Shown: positions 1 through 10,489 of the stretch, in pieces
Layout: every line of letters starts with the position of its first letter
How positions within the stretch are numbered: position 1 is the stretch's first letter
Source: Scilla litardierei
Lineage: Eukaryota > Streptophyta > Magnoliopsida > Asparagales > Asparagaceae
Length of the DNA stretch: 64,000 nucleotides
NCBI GenBank assembly: GCA_030789695.1
Contig: CM061132.1
Location: forward strand, 165,317,442 to 165,381,441
Direction of reading: 5' to 3'
The notes under the pieces: generated by a model
Told to the model about the DNA's origin: nothing
The model's input: only the letters and a program-made list of their open reading frames with translations
Databases searched by the model: none
Made by a program: the position numbers and the translations under genes

Positions 1-82
1 GTAATTATTGCCCCTGCAATGAGTATCCTGGATAATCCTTTGAGCCTTGTAAAAGTGCTACTCGAACCTTTGTTATCTCCTG
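1..82 (-). pseudogene. Gypsy pol fragment downstream of the copia insertion
   Basis: Read on the minus strand from 82 to 1, this piece encodes a degenerate copy of the segment linking RNase H to integrase. It has the pattern ALLQGSKDYPGY, which aligns with ALQQGSSDFQGY in the better preserved gypsy pol at 30658-32133. A stop codon follows within a few residues. It is the continuation of the frame ending at 8405, which shows that the copia element landed inside this gene. The rest lies beyond the left edge. Confidence 0.7.
78..82. repeat. Target-site duplication TCCTG, left copy
   Basis: TCCTG lies directly before the left LTR of the copia element (TGTAAGGG at 83). An identical TCCTG follows the right LTR at 8405-8409. 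A perfect 5-bp duplication fixes both outer ends of the element. Confidence 0.9.
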
Positions 83-936
83 TGTAAGGGACCCTACGGG
101 GCTACACACACTAGAGGGTGAATAGCGTAATAGCAAGCAAAGTGCTTAATTAAAAGTTACTGAAACTAAAGCACAATAAGCAACAGAAATTAAAGAGTAT
201 GCTCAACAACAAACGCAAACACAAGAATTTTACCCTGGTTCCCCAAAACTTGGGTACGTCCAGCCACACCAATATTCACTATAATTTCCACAAAGAAAAG
301 TGAATATAATCTCACTCAGAGGTACCTCACACAGAGGATTTGGATTCTCACACAGAGAAATCCTTACTCACACAGAGAGACCTCACACAGAGGATTTGTT
401 CTTTCACACAGAAAGAACCAAACTCTCACAAAGAGAGTAACTCCGACAAAGAGAGTATCTAATTCCCACAAAAAGAATTAGGGGTATCACAAAGGTGAAA
501 CGAAATAACACTTACATATGCCTTGAAATGATCTTACCAAAGTGAAGAAGAATGCATGCAAGTGAAACTCAAGTGCTTGAGATGAGGCTTTGATTGCACT
601 TGATGATCTTTCTCTCTTCTATGAATGGATCCTAACCCTTCTCACTTGAGTGTATGAAATGAAAAGAAGAAAGATGTTCTCCAAGAAAAGGAATGAGATT
701 GAAATCCCTTGGAGAAATTTCTTAGAGCTTAGATGCTATAGCATAAGATTGAAGCTCTAATGAGGGAATGGGAGAGATTAGAAGTGGCTATTGATTCTCA
801 AAGATATTCAATATTAACCAAGAGTTCTAAATGAACTAAGCCATCTCTTATATATATGAAGCCAAGAAGAGCCCATAAAACCAGCCAAACCCCCAAAAGT
901 CTGCAACGACTAGATTTTAGCGGTTTACGGCACAGA

Positions 937-1450
937 CAGTCGACTGATGAACAAATGACAGTCGACTGTTCCACGGCGAGAAAAATCCCAACGTCTATAA
1001 TCTAAGCCAGGACAATCGACTGTAGAAGACTACACAGTCGACTGTAAAACAGACAGTCGACTATAAATCCTTCATTAGGCGACTGCTGCAGGGATGTAAA
1101 TAAAACAGAGAGAGATGCAACTTTCACACTTGTGCCTTTCGGACGACTGATGGCCATTTCACAGGCGACTGTAAATATACATGTGACTGTAAAAACTTCA
1201 TCAATCGACTGTCTTACAAATTGGGATGAAGCCCAGAAAATGCAATATGCGCACAGTCGAATGTCGACCAATTCACAGGCGACTGTAGAAACACAGGCGA
1301 CTGTAAATTGAACATCAGTCGACTGATGCGAAAAACTCAAGAAGAGCCAATAAAAATGTTGACTTGAGCAGTGCACCACAGTCGACTGTAGAAGGCTCGA
1401 CAGGCGACTGAAATCACCCAGTCGACTGTAAAACCTTCATCAGGCGACTG
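937..1450. repeat. Phased array of CAGTCGACTG-type sites in the copia LTR
   Basis: Eighteen copies of a 10-bp motif, CAGTCGACTG or variants such as CAGGCGACTG and CAATCGACTG, begin at 937, 959; 1013, 1035, 1054, 1076; 1140, 1162, 1180, 1202; 1254, 1276, 1294, 1316; and 1379, 1401, 1419, 1441. Within each pair the spacing is exactly 22 bp, and pairs within a quartet are 18-19 bp apart. Sequence between sites is not well conserved, so this is not a simple tandem repeat. Several sites show CG to TG or CA changes, as expected of methylated CpG. The function is unknown; a binding array for a protein is one reading. Confidence 0.85.
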
Positions 1451-1711
1451 TTGGAGAGCCAGAGACTCCAATTGAGCCTTTAGACTAGATGAACCTATTG
1501 AGTTGAGTTCTATGATAATCCTAAGGCTCACTAAGATGGTTAAATGCATATGCATGAGAGTATGACCAACTATCAAGGCATTACAATAATCCTAGACTCA
1601 AAAAAGAGAAATACAAGTAATTGAAATTACATGGATTACAAATTGCATCCCCTAGAATCTAAGTCTTCAAGCTCACGATACCATGATGCTCCCCATCATC
1701 TCCAAGTTTTG

Positions 1712-2003
1712 TGTTAGGAACTAACAGAAGGCACGATTTTTATTGAGAATTTAGTAGCAAGAACTAGATAATTGAATACCAAATAGGTGTATTCTCCTCC
1801 CAAGACGCCAAAGAGGACGTCCGCACTCGTTTAATCTAAATCTACCTAAGTACGCTCAAGAGAAATCTCAATCATTAAGCATGCCTAAACAAGCGACGGC
1901 TAGCCCCTATAAATAAAAGAAACTAGGGTTACTTGGCTAATGGATGCGCGCGCGCATGGGCTAGGGCCGGCGGCATGGGCCTTGACCACCCGCGGGTCTA
2001 ACA
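1712..2003 (-). repeat. 3' LTR of the nested gypsy derivative
   Basis: It begins TGTTAGGAACTAAC and ends GGGTCTAACA, and matches 3892-4184 with few differences. On the minus strand TATTTATAGGGG, near 1909-1918, is a plausible TATA box. A run of alternating GC (GCGCGCGC) lies near 1946. Confidence 0.9.
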
Positions 2004-2009
2004 TTACTC

Positions 2010-3866
2010 CGCTCCTGAAAATCAACCTTGTCCTCAAGGTGGTGCATGAAAATACTGACGGTGCTACTCCGAGTGAGAGTCGTCCTCTCCTCCGATCCCT
2101 TCATCCTCTACGTCGTCATCCTCGTCTACCTCCGCTATCAACACCTGCAGCTTACGACTCGCACAGTGGTGTCCCGGGGTGAAGCGCTCATCGCATCTGA
2201 AACCGAGCACTTTTTGCCTCTTCTCCCTCATCTTCGCATCGGTCATCCTTCGGAATTGGCCCTCAGCCTGTGGTGGGTTGTTCGGTTCCCCCGTCTTCTC
2301 AAGCCCCCCAACTGATCTGCCTCAGTAGTGACCCCCGCTCCGCCGGCTTCAGTCGGGGTGCCCCGCTGTATCTGCCTACTGTAGCTGCTCCCGCCTCTTC
2401 TATCCTCAGTCCGGGAGTCCTCTACCATCTGCGCCATCTTGATGACCTCTGAAAGCCCCTGAGGCTTATAGGGCCTCACTGCAGCTCGAAGACTGGGTCG
2501 CAGCCCCTTCAAGAAAGTGCCCTCCAGCGACTCGTCTGACACACCAGGTACTCACCCTGCGAGTGTCTCAAATCTCTCGATGTACTCCCGCACTGGCCCC
2601 TCTTGCCTGAGAGCATATAGCTGCTCGTGTAGGTTCCCCAAACGGGGGTCTCTGAGCTTCTCCAGCACCAAGACTTTCAGCTCCTCCCAGCCTCAGATCT
2701 GATGCCTCCTCTTCTTCCACTGGAACCACCCCAAGGCTCTCCCCTCCATGCAAATGGATGTCGCCTCCAGCTTTTGTGCCTCGGTCAAGTGGTGTGCCGC
2801 GAAATATCTCTGATGTGAACAATCAGGCATGTGGATCCTCCTCAGAAAATAGCGGCATCTTCAGCTTCCGCACCCGGCAGTCTCCCCCAAAGTGTCCCTG
2901 CTCGGGCCTCCCCTCCTCTCAGTGATGCGGACGGTAGTGCTGTCTACTCTCATCCTGGGTCTCGTAGCGTCTAGGTGGCTCTCCTCCGCGGCCCCCATGG
3001 TCTCCCCGGTAATCTCCGCGCCGGCCATCGAAGTCGTCCCAACCTACATCATCGCCGAACTCCGCCTCGTAGCCATCCCCTTCGTCATAATAATGGTCTC
3101 TCCCGTGTCCGTCTCCGTAAAAAGGGTCCTCCGCTGCTGGCCGCCGTCCCGAAGGGTCGAAAAACCCTCCCAAAAGCTGTCCGCGGGCGTCCTCTCCTGC
3201 TGTCCGCGGCCCGGGGGTTCCCAGCCCCTGCGCCCCCGGTAGGGGCCTGCCGGCCATCTGGCAGGGCCGGCGGGCCCCGCCGGCCACCTGGCAGGGCCGG
3301 CGGGCCCTACCAGAGGTCCGGCAGGGTAGCCGGACCTGGGCGGGCCCTGGCAGGGCCCTGCCACCCCTGCCGGGGCTCGCACAGGCGGGGGTCCCCCGCC
3401 TCTCTTGCGGCGCCCCCCCCCCAATTGTCTTGGGGGGCCGGCTGCCCTTCCCCGTTGGCGCGCGGCTCCCAAAATGGGCGGCTAAGGCCGCCGCCTTCCC
3501 TTTGGCCCTCCATCGCTTTTCATCGCAATTCCTCGCGGTAGTCGATCTTCCATGGCTCTTCGTCTTCTTCCTCATCCAATTCTTCCATAAAATAAGGTTG
3601 ATTTTGGGTAAAAATCTCCTCTTTTTCTTTCTCCTTCTTCAAAGTTGTCGCATTTGGTGTCGAATTAGGGTTTCCTTTGTCTTGAGATTTCGCCGTCAAG
3701 AGGGAGAGGATCTTCGCAAATTGCTCGTCGTTCTTCGCTTGACTTGCCTTCAATTGCTCGACGGATTCCACCACCGCTTCCACCGATTTCTTAACCCCTT
3801 CAATTTCTCCCATGAACTTTCCTACAACACCTCGAATTTATCCTTCGATCTCATCGCGGCCGCCAT
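2010..3866 (-). pseudogene. Broken gypsy gag joined to a trace of the pol C-terminus
   Basis: The start codon is probably ATG at 3866-3864 on the minus strand; an in-frame stop follows after a few codons, then an open acidic, coiled-coil-like stretch (3813-3520). A GC-rich section (about 3050-3480) encodes repeats of PAGPARW type. Fragments of the capsid region follow, including ESLEGTFLKGLRPSLRAAV near 2500. A zinc-knuckle-like motif CDERFTPGHHC lies at about 2190. At least three frames are used, so there are several frameshifts. After the knuckle an acidic tail runs into the chromodomain end; the rest of pol is missing. Confidence 0.75.
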
Positions 3867-3876
3867 GGATCGTCAC

Positions 3877-3888
3877 GCTCTGATACCA
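3877..3888 (-). other. Primer-binding site (tRNA-iMet) of the nested gypsy
   Basis: On the minus strand this reads TGGTATCAGAGC, complementary to the 3' end of plant initiator methionine tRNA. It lies 3 nt inside the LTR that starts at 3892, as expected for the 5' side of a minus-strand element. Confidence 0.9.
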
Positions 3889-3891
3889 AAT

Positions 3892-4184
3892 TGTTAGGAA
3901 CTAACAAAAGGCACGATTTTTATTGAGAATTTAGTAGCAAAAACTAGATAATTGAATACCAAAGATGGGTATTCTCCTCCCAAGACGTCAAAGAGGACGT
4001 CCGCACTCGTTTAATCTAAATCTACCTAAGGACGCTCAAGAGAAATCTCAATCATTAAGCATGCCTAAACAAGCGACGGCTAGCCCCTATAAATAAAAGA
4101 AACCAGGGTTACTTGGCTAATGGATGCGCGCGTGCATGGGCTAGGGCCGGTGGCCATGGGCCTTGACCACCCGCGGGTCTAACA
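3892..4184 (-). repeat. 5' LTR of the nested gypsy derivative
   Basis: It begins TGTTAGGA and ends GTCTAACA, and pairs with 1712-2003. The copia LTR resumes at once after it with the target duplication CTTTG. Confidence 0.9.
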
Positions 4185-4499
4185 CTTTGGCACTCCTTGA
4201 AGAGCTTCTCTTCATCAAGCTCCAAGCTTTGGCAATGCTCCTCTAGATGTCCATCCATCATCATGCTCCAAGCTTTAGCTTCATTAGATGATCTTATGAC
4301 TTCATCCAAGCTTGAGCACACCATCACTCTTAGAGGTCTTTAAGATATCCCTTGTAATATCCTCCAAGCAGTATTCTTTGTCTCATCAATATATAATCAT
4401 TAAGATAAACTGAGACTAAAACATAAGATTGATTAGCATACTAACATAATGTATTGATCATCATCAAAACAACGTTAGTCATGAACCCAAGAACTAATA

Positions 4500-4514
4500 A
4501 TCTCCCCCTTTTTG
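4500..4514 (-). other. Polypurine tract of the copia element
   Basis: On the minus strand this reads AAAAAGGGGGAGATT directly before the 3' LTR. That is the plus-strand DNA priming site expected for a minus-strand LTR retrotransposon, and together with the primer site at 6439-6451 it sets the orientation. Confidence 0.85.
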
Positions 4515-5087
4515 ATGATGACAATCCATTATGTCAAAATATAATAAACATTGAAATAAACAAAGTGTGCTAATAAACTCTCCCAATCAATATGCAAATG
4601 TGCATAAAATATAAACATGCAAAGCACAAATCATATTGACATGTGTTATGCAAAAACATATCAATTGATAATAATACATCAAAAACACAATGTATATTTT
4701 TACATAACACATTTCTCTCCCTCGTTGGCATATCAAAAAGATGGGTAATAGCCAAATAGGAAAACCAAGGGCAAGAGAAATAACCATCAAGTTAATGACA
4801 TTCAATGTGACATAAGACTGGAAAAATAATACTAGCAAGGAAAAATTCCATACTCCCCCATAATCATACAAAACATGTAAACATAGGAGTAATGGACACA
4901 CTCACTCAAATATGGGTACAAAAAGTAAACATACAAGCATGGTACCTAAAACAAGGAATAACAATGTGAGTGAGCTAGCAAGTTGGAAACCAAACAAAAG
5001 TGGAGTTTAGTCATATGAAAATATAACATGACGAACATATGATTCTATATACGAGTTCATATCAAGCCTAGAAACATTCTTAGGAAA

Positions 5088-6415
5088 TCAAAAAGAAAGT
5101 GATTTGGGATTCTTAAGAAGAGGTTTGGTTAAGGCATGAGTAGGAGGTGAGGGTGCACGCTTATGAGGTGGAACATAAACATTGGCATGCCCCATGTGTG
5201 AAACATGAGAGTTAGCATTAGATGCATTCACACAAGCAATTCTACCATGCATAGGAAACTGTGAAGCATGCAAAGATTTATCATCAATTCTAGCATGCAA
5301 GCAAAGTAAGTTAATTCCATGGGTAGAATTATCATGCATATCAACATATGAAGAAGCATTCACACCAATAGGTTTTTGAATGGGCTTCTTATGCAATGAG
5401 GTGTACATATATGCATGATTCTTCTTTGGCTTAATATTCAAAGTTGATTTTTGGCCAAAAGAAGACTTGGATGTGACTAACCCCTTAGAAGGCTCCTCCA
5501 CAAAATTTATTTGGGTGCTTCTAAGAGCATAGCTTGGTTTGTTCACCTTCAATGAAGAGGATCCCAAAACCATGTCCTTACTCAATTTGAAATTTTCAAT
5601 TTGAGTAGACAATGGCTCACATTTCTTTAAAAGTGAAGAAATGTTGTCATCCCTCTTGGATCGACATGAGCTAAGCTCACAACATTTTGACTTGAGAGCC
5701 AATGTCTCATCTCTCAAAATGTTGTAATCACACTCCGAGTGCATCTTCTCCATTTGGAGTTTGATAGAAGCATTTTCATCTCTCAAGGCACTCATTGAGA
5801 AAGAAGAGTATCTTTCTCGGTATGCAAAGAATTAAGTTTAACATTATGCGATGCATACAGACTCTCTTTCACAGATTTTTGAAAATCACGATCAAACTCA
5901 ATACGAGCTTTAAGAGAGTCATTCTCTTTGCTCAACATGCACACATGAGAATCAAGAGCAATCTTTTCTTGATTCAATGCAATGGTTTGTGTATCATCAT
6001 GATGTTTGGATGATAAAGAAGTGTGTGCGAGCATCTCTCTCAAGCTTGTTATTTTTTGCATTGAGAGAGTCCATAAACAACGCATTATCATTTGCATTAA
6101 AATTACCGCATTAAACGAGAGAGTTACGAATACATCATTACCAACGATGCTCTCATCATCACAAGATTCCTCTCCACCATACTTTTCATCAAGATATACC
6201 CATATCTCCTTGGCCGTCTCGAAATCACATACTTCCTTTGCAATTTTCGTAGAGAAAGCATTGAGCAATGCATTCCAAACTTGAGCATCCAAAGTGATAG
6301 ACATTGACTCCTCGTGATCATCAAGTCATTGGAACATTTTCTTCCTCCACTTTGAGAAGTGTTTGCCTTTGAAGACGGGAGGAAGGGAGAGGGGTTGTTG
6401 AGACTTAGAATTCAT
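5088..6415 (-). pseudogene. Copia gag, broken, without downstream pol
   Basis: The first ATG is at 6415 on the minus strand, with the gag N-terminal pattern PPVFKGKHFSKW soon after. A stop (6326-6328) interrupts after 29 codons. From 6304 the frame is open and shows the UBN2-type gag core (AKEIWVYLDEKYGG). A second open section (5795-5088, 235 residues) begins with a coiled-coil-like stretch rich in Glu, Lys and Leu and ends in a basic tail (NPKSLSF). I see no CCHC knuckle and no protease. The two open parts overlap by 4 nt in different frames, so a frameshift joins them. Homologues continue into pol, which is deleted here. Confidence 0.75.
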
Positions 6416-6438
6416 GCTTGCAAAAGCCACCAAACCAA

Positions 6439-6451
6439 GGCTCTAATACTA
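6439..6451 (-). other. Degenerate tRNA-iMet primer-binding site of the copia element
   Basis: The minus strand reads TAGTATTAGAGCC, two changes from TGGTATCAGAGCC, 2 nt inside the LTR that starts at 6454. Both changes are G to A or C to T transitions, consistent with decay of methylated DNA. Confidence 0.8.
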
Positions 6452-6453
6452 AT

Positions 6454-8404
6454 TGTAAGGGACCTGCAGGGCTACACACACTAGAGGGGGGTGAATAGTG
6501 TAATAGCAAGCAAAATACTTAATTAAAAGTTGCTGAAATTAAAGCACAATAAGCAATGAAAATTTAAGAGTATGCTCAACAACAACAAACGCAAACACAA
6601 TGATTTTACCATGGTTCCCCAAAACTTGTGTACGTCCAGCCACACCAATATTCACTATAATTCCCACAAAGAGAAATGAATACAATCTCACACAGAGAGA
6701 CCTCACACAGAGGATTTGGATTCTCACACAGAGAAATCCTTACTCTCACACAGAGAAACCTCACACAGAGGATTTGTTCTTTCACACAGAAAGAACCAAA
6801 CTCTCACAAAGAGAGTAACTCCCACAAAGAGAGTATCTAATTCCCACAAAGAGAATTAGGGGTATCACAAAGGTGAAACGAAATAACACTACCTATACCT
6901 TGAAATGATCTTACCAAAGTGAAGAAGAAGGCATGCAAGTGAAACTCAAGTGCTTGAGATGAGGCTTTGATTGCACTTGATGATCTTTCTCTCTTCTATG
7001 AATGGATCCTAACACTTCTCACTTGAGTGTATGAAATGAATAGAAGAAAGATGTTCTCCAAGAAAAGGAATGAGATTGAAATCCCTTGGAGAAATTTCTT
7101 AGAGCTTAGATGCTATAGCATAAGATTGAAGCTCTAATGAGGGAATGGGAGAGATTAGGAGTGGCTATTGATTCTCAAAGATATTCAATATTAACCAAGA
7201 GTTCTAAATGAACTAAGTCATCTCTTATATATATGAAGCCAAAAAGAGCCCATAAAACCAGCCAAAAACCCAAAGAAAAGAAATCTGCAACGATTAGATT
7301 TTAGCGGTTTACGGCACAGACAGTTGACTGATGAACAAATGACAATCGACTGTTCCACGGCTAGAAAAATCCCAACGTCTATAATCTGAGCCAGGACAAT
7401 CGACTCTAGAAGACTACACAGTCGACTGTAAAACAGACAGTCGACTGTATATCCTTCATCAGGCGACTGCTGCAGGGATGGAAATAAAACAAAGAGAGAT
7501 GCAACTTTTACACTTATGCCTTTCAGACGACTGATGGACATTTCACAGGCGACTGTAAATATACATGCGACTGTAAAAACTTCATCAATCGATTGTCTTA
7601 CAAATTGGGATAAAGCCCAGAAAATGCAAGATGTGCACAGTCGACTGTCGACCAATTCATAGGCGACTGTAGAAACACAGGCGACTGTAAATTGAACATC
7701 AGTCGACTGATGCGAAAAGCTCAAGAAGAGCCAATAAAAATGTTGACTTGAGCAGTGCATCATAGTCGACTGCAGAAGGCTCGACAGGCGACTGAAATCA
7801 CCCAGTCGACTGTAAAACCTTCATCAGGACTGTTGGAGAGCCAGAGACTCCAATTGAGCCTTTAGGCTAGATGAACCTATTGGGTTGGGTTCTATGATAA
7901 TCTCAAGGCTCACTAAGATGGTTAAATACATATGCATGAGAGTATGACCAACTATCAAGGCATTACAATAATCCTAGACTCAAAAAAGAGAAATGCAAGT
8001 AATTGAAATTACATGGATTACAAATTGCATCTCCTAGAGTCTAAGCCTTCAAGCTCACAATACCTTGATGCTCCACATCATCTCCAAGCTTTGGCACTCC
8101 TTGATGAGCTTCCTTTCATCAAGCTCCAAGCTTTGACAATGCTCCTCTAGGTGTCCATCCATCATCATGATCCAAGCTTTGGCTTCATTAGATGATCTTC
8201 ATGACTTCATCCAAGCTTGAGCACACCATCACTCTTAAAGGTCTTTAAAATATCCCTTGTAATATCCTCCAAGCATTATGCTTTGTCTCATCAATATATA
8301 ATCATTAAGATAAACTGAGACTAAAACATAAGATTGATTAGCACACTAACATAATGTATTGATCATCATCAAAACAACATTAGTCTTGAACCAAAGAACT
8401 AACA
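6454..8404 (-). repeat. 5' LTR of the copia element
   Basis: This intact 1951-bp copy begins TGTAAGGGACC and ends GAACTAACA. It matches the interrupted copy at 83-4499 and serves as the uninterrupted reference for defining the nested insertion. It carries the second GTCGAC-core array (7321-7832) and, on the minus strand, the same TATATATAAGAG near 7225-7240. Confidence 0.9.
7321..7832. repeat. Phased CAGTCGACTG-type array, second LTR copy
   Basis: The same array as 937-1450, with the same spacing rule. Examples are pairs at 7321/7343, 7419 (22 bp after 7397), 7438/7460, 7763/7785 and 7803/7825. The last site has lost its central CG by a 2-bp deletion (CAGGACTG). Other sites differ from the first copy by CG to TG or CA changes, so the LTR copies have diverged while the spacing is kept. 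Confidence 0.85.
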
Positions 8405-8409
8405 TCCTG
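8405..8409. repeat. Target-site duplication TCCTG, right copy
   Basis: Identical to 78-82. It lies inside the RNase H to integrase linker of the outer gypsy pol. Confidence 0.9.
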
Positions 8410-9865
8410 ATTTGCCTCAATCTCTCGTAGAAGTGGCTCCTAATCCTGCAAAACTGGAGCAGTTAAGGCGGCCAACTATAATTCCCCACCTCGCCGGTAT
8501 AATGCATCTACCGCTTTATTCTCTAAACCAGGCCTCTACTGTATCTTGAAATTGTAGCCCATCAGCTTCCTAAGCCATTTTTATGCTCCTCAGTCACCAT
8601 GTGCTACTCTAGCAAATACTTCAAGCTTCTTTGATCGGTGCGCACCACAAGCGACGGCCCAGTAAATAAGGTCTCCAATTTTGTATACCCCGACTTCAGT
8701 CTTACCCTCGCCGTCAAAACTTGGCTGAAGTATGCCACTGGCCTCTGGTCCTGCATCAGCACCTCACCCAACCCATAACATGAAACATCAGACTCCATAA
8801 CAAACAGCCTACTGAAATTAGGAAGTGCCAACACCAGTACACTGGCCATGGCCTTCTTCAAGACCTCAAACGCTCTCGTCACCTCCTCGCTCTACTGAAA
8901 ATTATCCTTCTTAAGCAACTCCGTCAGTGACCAGGATATGGTACCATATTCTTTCACGAACCTCCTGTAATAACCAGTCAACCCCAGAAATCCTCTCGGT
9001 CCACGTAAAGTGATAGAACGTAACCACTCCAATATCGTCGCGATCTTAAACATGTCAGTCGCCACCCCCACCCCCTCGAATGAAACCATGTGTCCCAGAT
9101 ACTCGACCATCTGTTGTGTAAATATCCACTTCTTATTTGCATACAACTGGTTGTGCTGAAGCTCCAATATCATTATCTGCAAGTGACACACGTGCTCCTC
9201 CAAGGATCGACAGTACACCACGATATCATTGAAAAATACTAGCACAAAATATCTGAGATCAGGACGGAATACTTATTCATGAAAGCCTGGAACGTGACAG
9301 AGGCGTTGGTCAAGCCAAAGACATGATCAGGAACTCATAGTGACCCTCATGAGTCCTGAAGGCAGTCTTGGAAACATTCTTTGCTTGCATTCAGATCTGA
9401 TGGTAGCCGGATTTGAGATATATCTTCGTGAAAATCACCGACCTGTGCAGCTCATCAAGTAGCTCATCAATGACTGGAATGATGAATTTATCGGATACGG
9501 TCTCCTTATTCAATGCTCTATAATCCACGCAAAACCTCTAGCTCCCGTCCTTTTCTTCATCAACAAGACTGTGCTCGAAAAGGTCTCACAATCTGTTGTA
9601 TCACCTCTGCATGCACCATCTTCGCCACCATATACTCTATCTCGTCCTTCTGAATCTAGAGGTATCTATAAGGCCTCATACTGACAGGTAGGGCTCCCTC
9701 GTACAAGACTATCGCGTGTTCGTGGTCCTGTGGTGGAGGAAGACCATGGGGAGCCTGGAAAACTCTCTCAAATTGGAACAGCAACTGTTGTGCCTCTGCT
9801 GAAATAGCATGCTCATCTTTAGCCTCTGCAGCATCATCTCTTACCATCCCCTGCAACTCCACCAA
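8410..9865 (-). pseudogene. Gypsy reverse transcriptase and RNase H, degenerate
   Basis: Reading leftward: an RT entry segment (9865-9656, with HAIVLYEGALPVSMRPYRY), RT palm fragments in several frames (about 9650-9250), the RT C-terminal part (9245-8892, with LVFFNDIVVY, GHMVSFEGVGV and [15 protein letters not shown]) and RNase H (8882-8604, with SDVSCYGLGEVLMQDQRPVAYFSQ). The catalytic pair, normally FFDD, reads FFND, which would destroy activity. RNase H lacks part of its centre. Stops and shifts at about 9655, 9245 and 8890 separate the pieces. Confidence 0.85.
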
Positions 9866-10350
9866 GAAATTGCCCCCTCTGGAGGGTCCTCACCATAGTC
9901 TTAAAGGAAACCAGGGTCCTGAATAGACTAGAATCATCCTGCAATGTAATCGTCGACCCACTATCCTGGAACTCCATTCTCAGCATTTTCAGTTGATCTT
10001 CATATCCCCCAGTGATTGCAACCAACGCATCCCCAGGATCACATCAGTACTCCCCAAGTCCAACAGTAGAAAGTCCTCCACAACTCGAATACCTAAAGCA
10101 TTAGGATAAGGCCCCAGTACACGCCTCTGCTACGCTCCACCGACCAGTTCCCATCACCACCCAAAACTGACAGTGTCCACCAGCTGTAAGCACTGCTGCT
10201 CCACGACGTGATTTGAGATGAAGTTGTGTGCCGCCTCACTATCAATAAGCGCGAGAATCGTCTAGTGACTCTAATCAACAATCCTCCCTGTCAACTTCAT
10301 GGTGTGGTTCGGGATGAACCACTCCACGGAGTTTAAGGAAACCTCCAAGA
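9834..10350 (-). pseudogene. Gypsy aspartic protease region, degenerate
   Basis: Short open stretches in different frames (10281-10093 and 10025-9834) lie between gag and RT, where the retropepsin domain sits. Residues such as LKMLRMEFQDSGSTI match LRMEFQDGERTV in the gypsy element at 16848-22204. I could not identify an intact DSG active site. The assignment rests on position and this local similarity. Confidence 0.6.
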
Positions 10351-10489
10351 CATTCAAGTGATGATGCTCATGGTCCACTATCTCCTTTGTCTCATCATCC
10401 ACTACGGCATCCTCGTCCTCTTCTATTATCATAAGCTGAAGCTTGCGAACTCATCAACGATGAACAAGGGTAAACTTCGCATCACACTT

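Larger units (their letters stand above)
1712..4184 (-). mobile_element. Short gypsy derivative nested in the copia LTR
   Basis: A 2.47-kb minus-strand element lies between LTRs of 292 and 293 bp (1712-2003 and 3892-4184). It has a tRNA-iMet primer site beside the right LTR and a broken gag reading leftward. The interior jumps from the gag zinc-knuckle region to the last few codons of a chromodomain-type pol (rc of 2004-2050 resembles HLEDKVDF), so protease, RT, RNase H and integrase are deleted. The target duplication is CTTTG at 4185-4189 and TTTTG at 1707-1711; the undisturbed LTR has CTTTG, so the left copy carries one change. Confidence 0.9.
83..4499 (-). repeat. 3' LTR of the copia element, split by a gypsy insertion
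   Basis: This copy matches 6454-8404 along its length apart from the insertion at 1712-4184. It begins TGTAAGGG and ends CTAATA, where the other copy ends CTAACA. The first 550 bp contain many short repeats of CACAGAGA type. On the minus strand a TATA-like TATATATAAGAG lies near 848-860. Positions 937-1450 hold the GTCGAC-core array described separately. Without the insertion the LTR is about 1.94 kb. Confidence 0.9.
83..8404 (-). mobile_element. Ty1/copia-type non-autonomous element, minus strand, without pol
   Basis: Two LTRs of about 1.95 kb (83-4499 with an insertion, and 6454-8404) flank an interior of only about 1.95 kb (4500-6453). The interior has a tRNA-iMet-type primer site beside the right LTR and a purine tract beside the left LTR, so the element reads right to left. 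It encodes only a broken gag with the copia-type domain; there is no protease, integrase, RT or RNase H. It would have depended on enzymes supplied by a relative. Perfect TCCTG duplications flank it. The LTRs have many substitutions and small indels between them. Confidence 0.9.

Noticed and set aside
937..1450. CRISPR-like look: short repeats with regular spacing
   Set aside because: The repeats are 10 bp, the spacers 8-12 bp, and the DNA is a plant LTR with a partner LTR showing the same array. No cas-like gene is possible in this context.
1002..1576. Minus-strand reading frames over the GTCGAC array (repeats of QSPDEGFTVDC type)
   Set aside because: They arise from the repeated motif lacking stops in some frames, lie in an LTR, and have no recognisable protein pattern.
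2892..3541. Long plus-strand frames in the GC-rich part of the nested gypsy gag
   Set aside because: They are antisense shadows of a GC-rich gag region with few stop codons.
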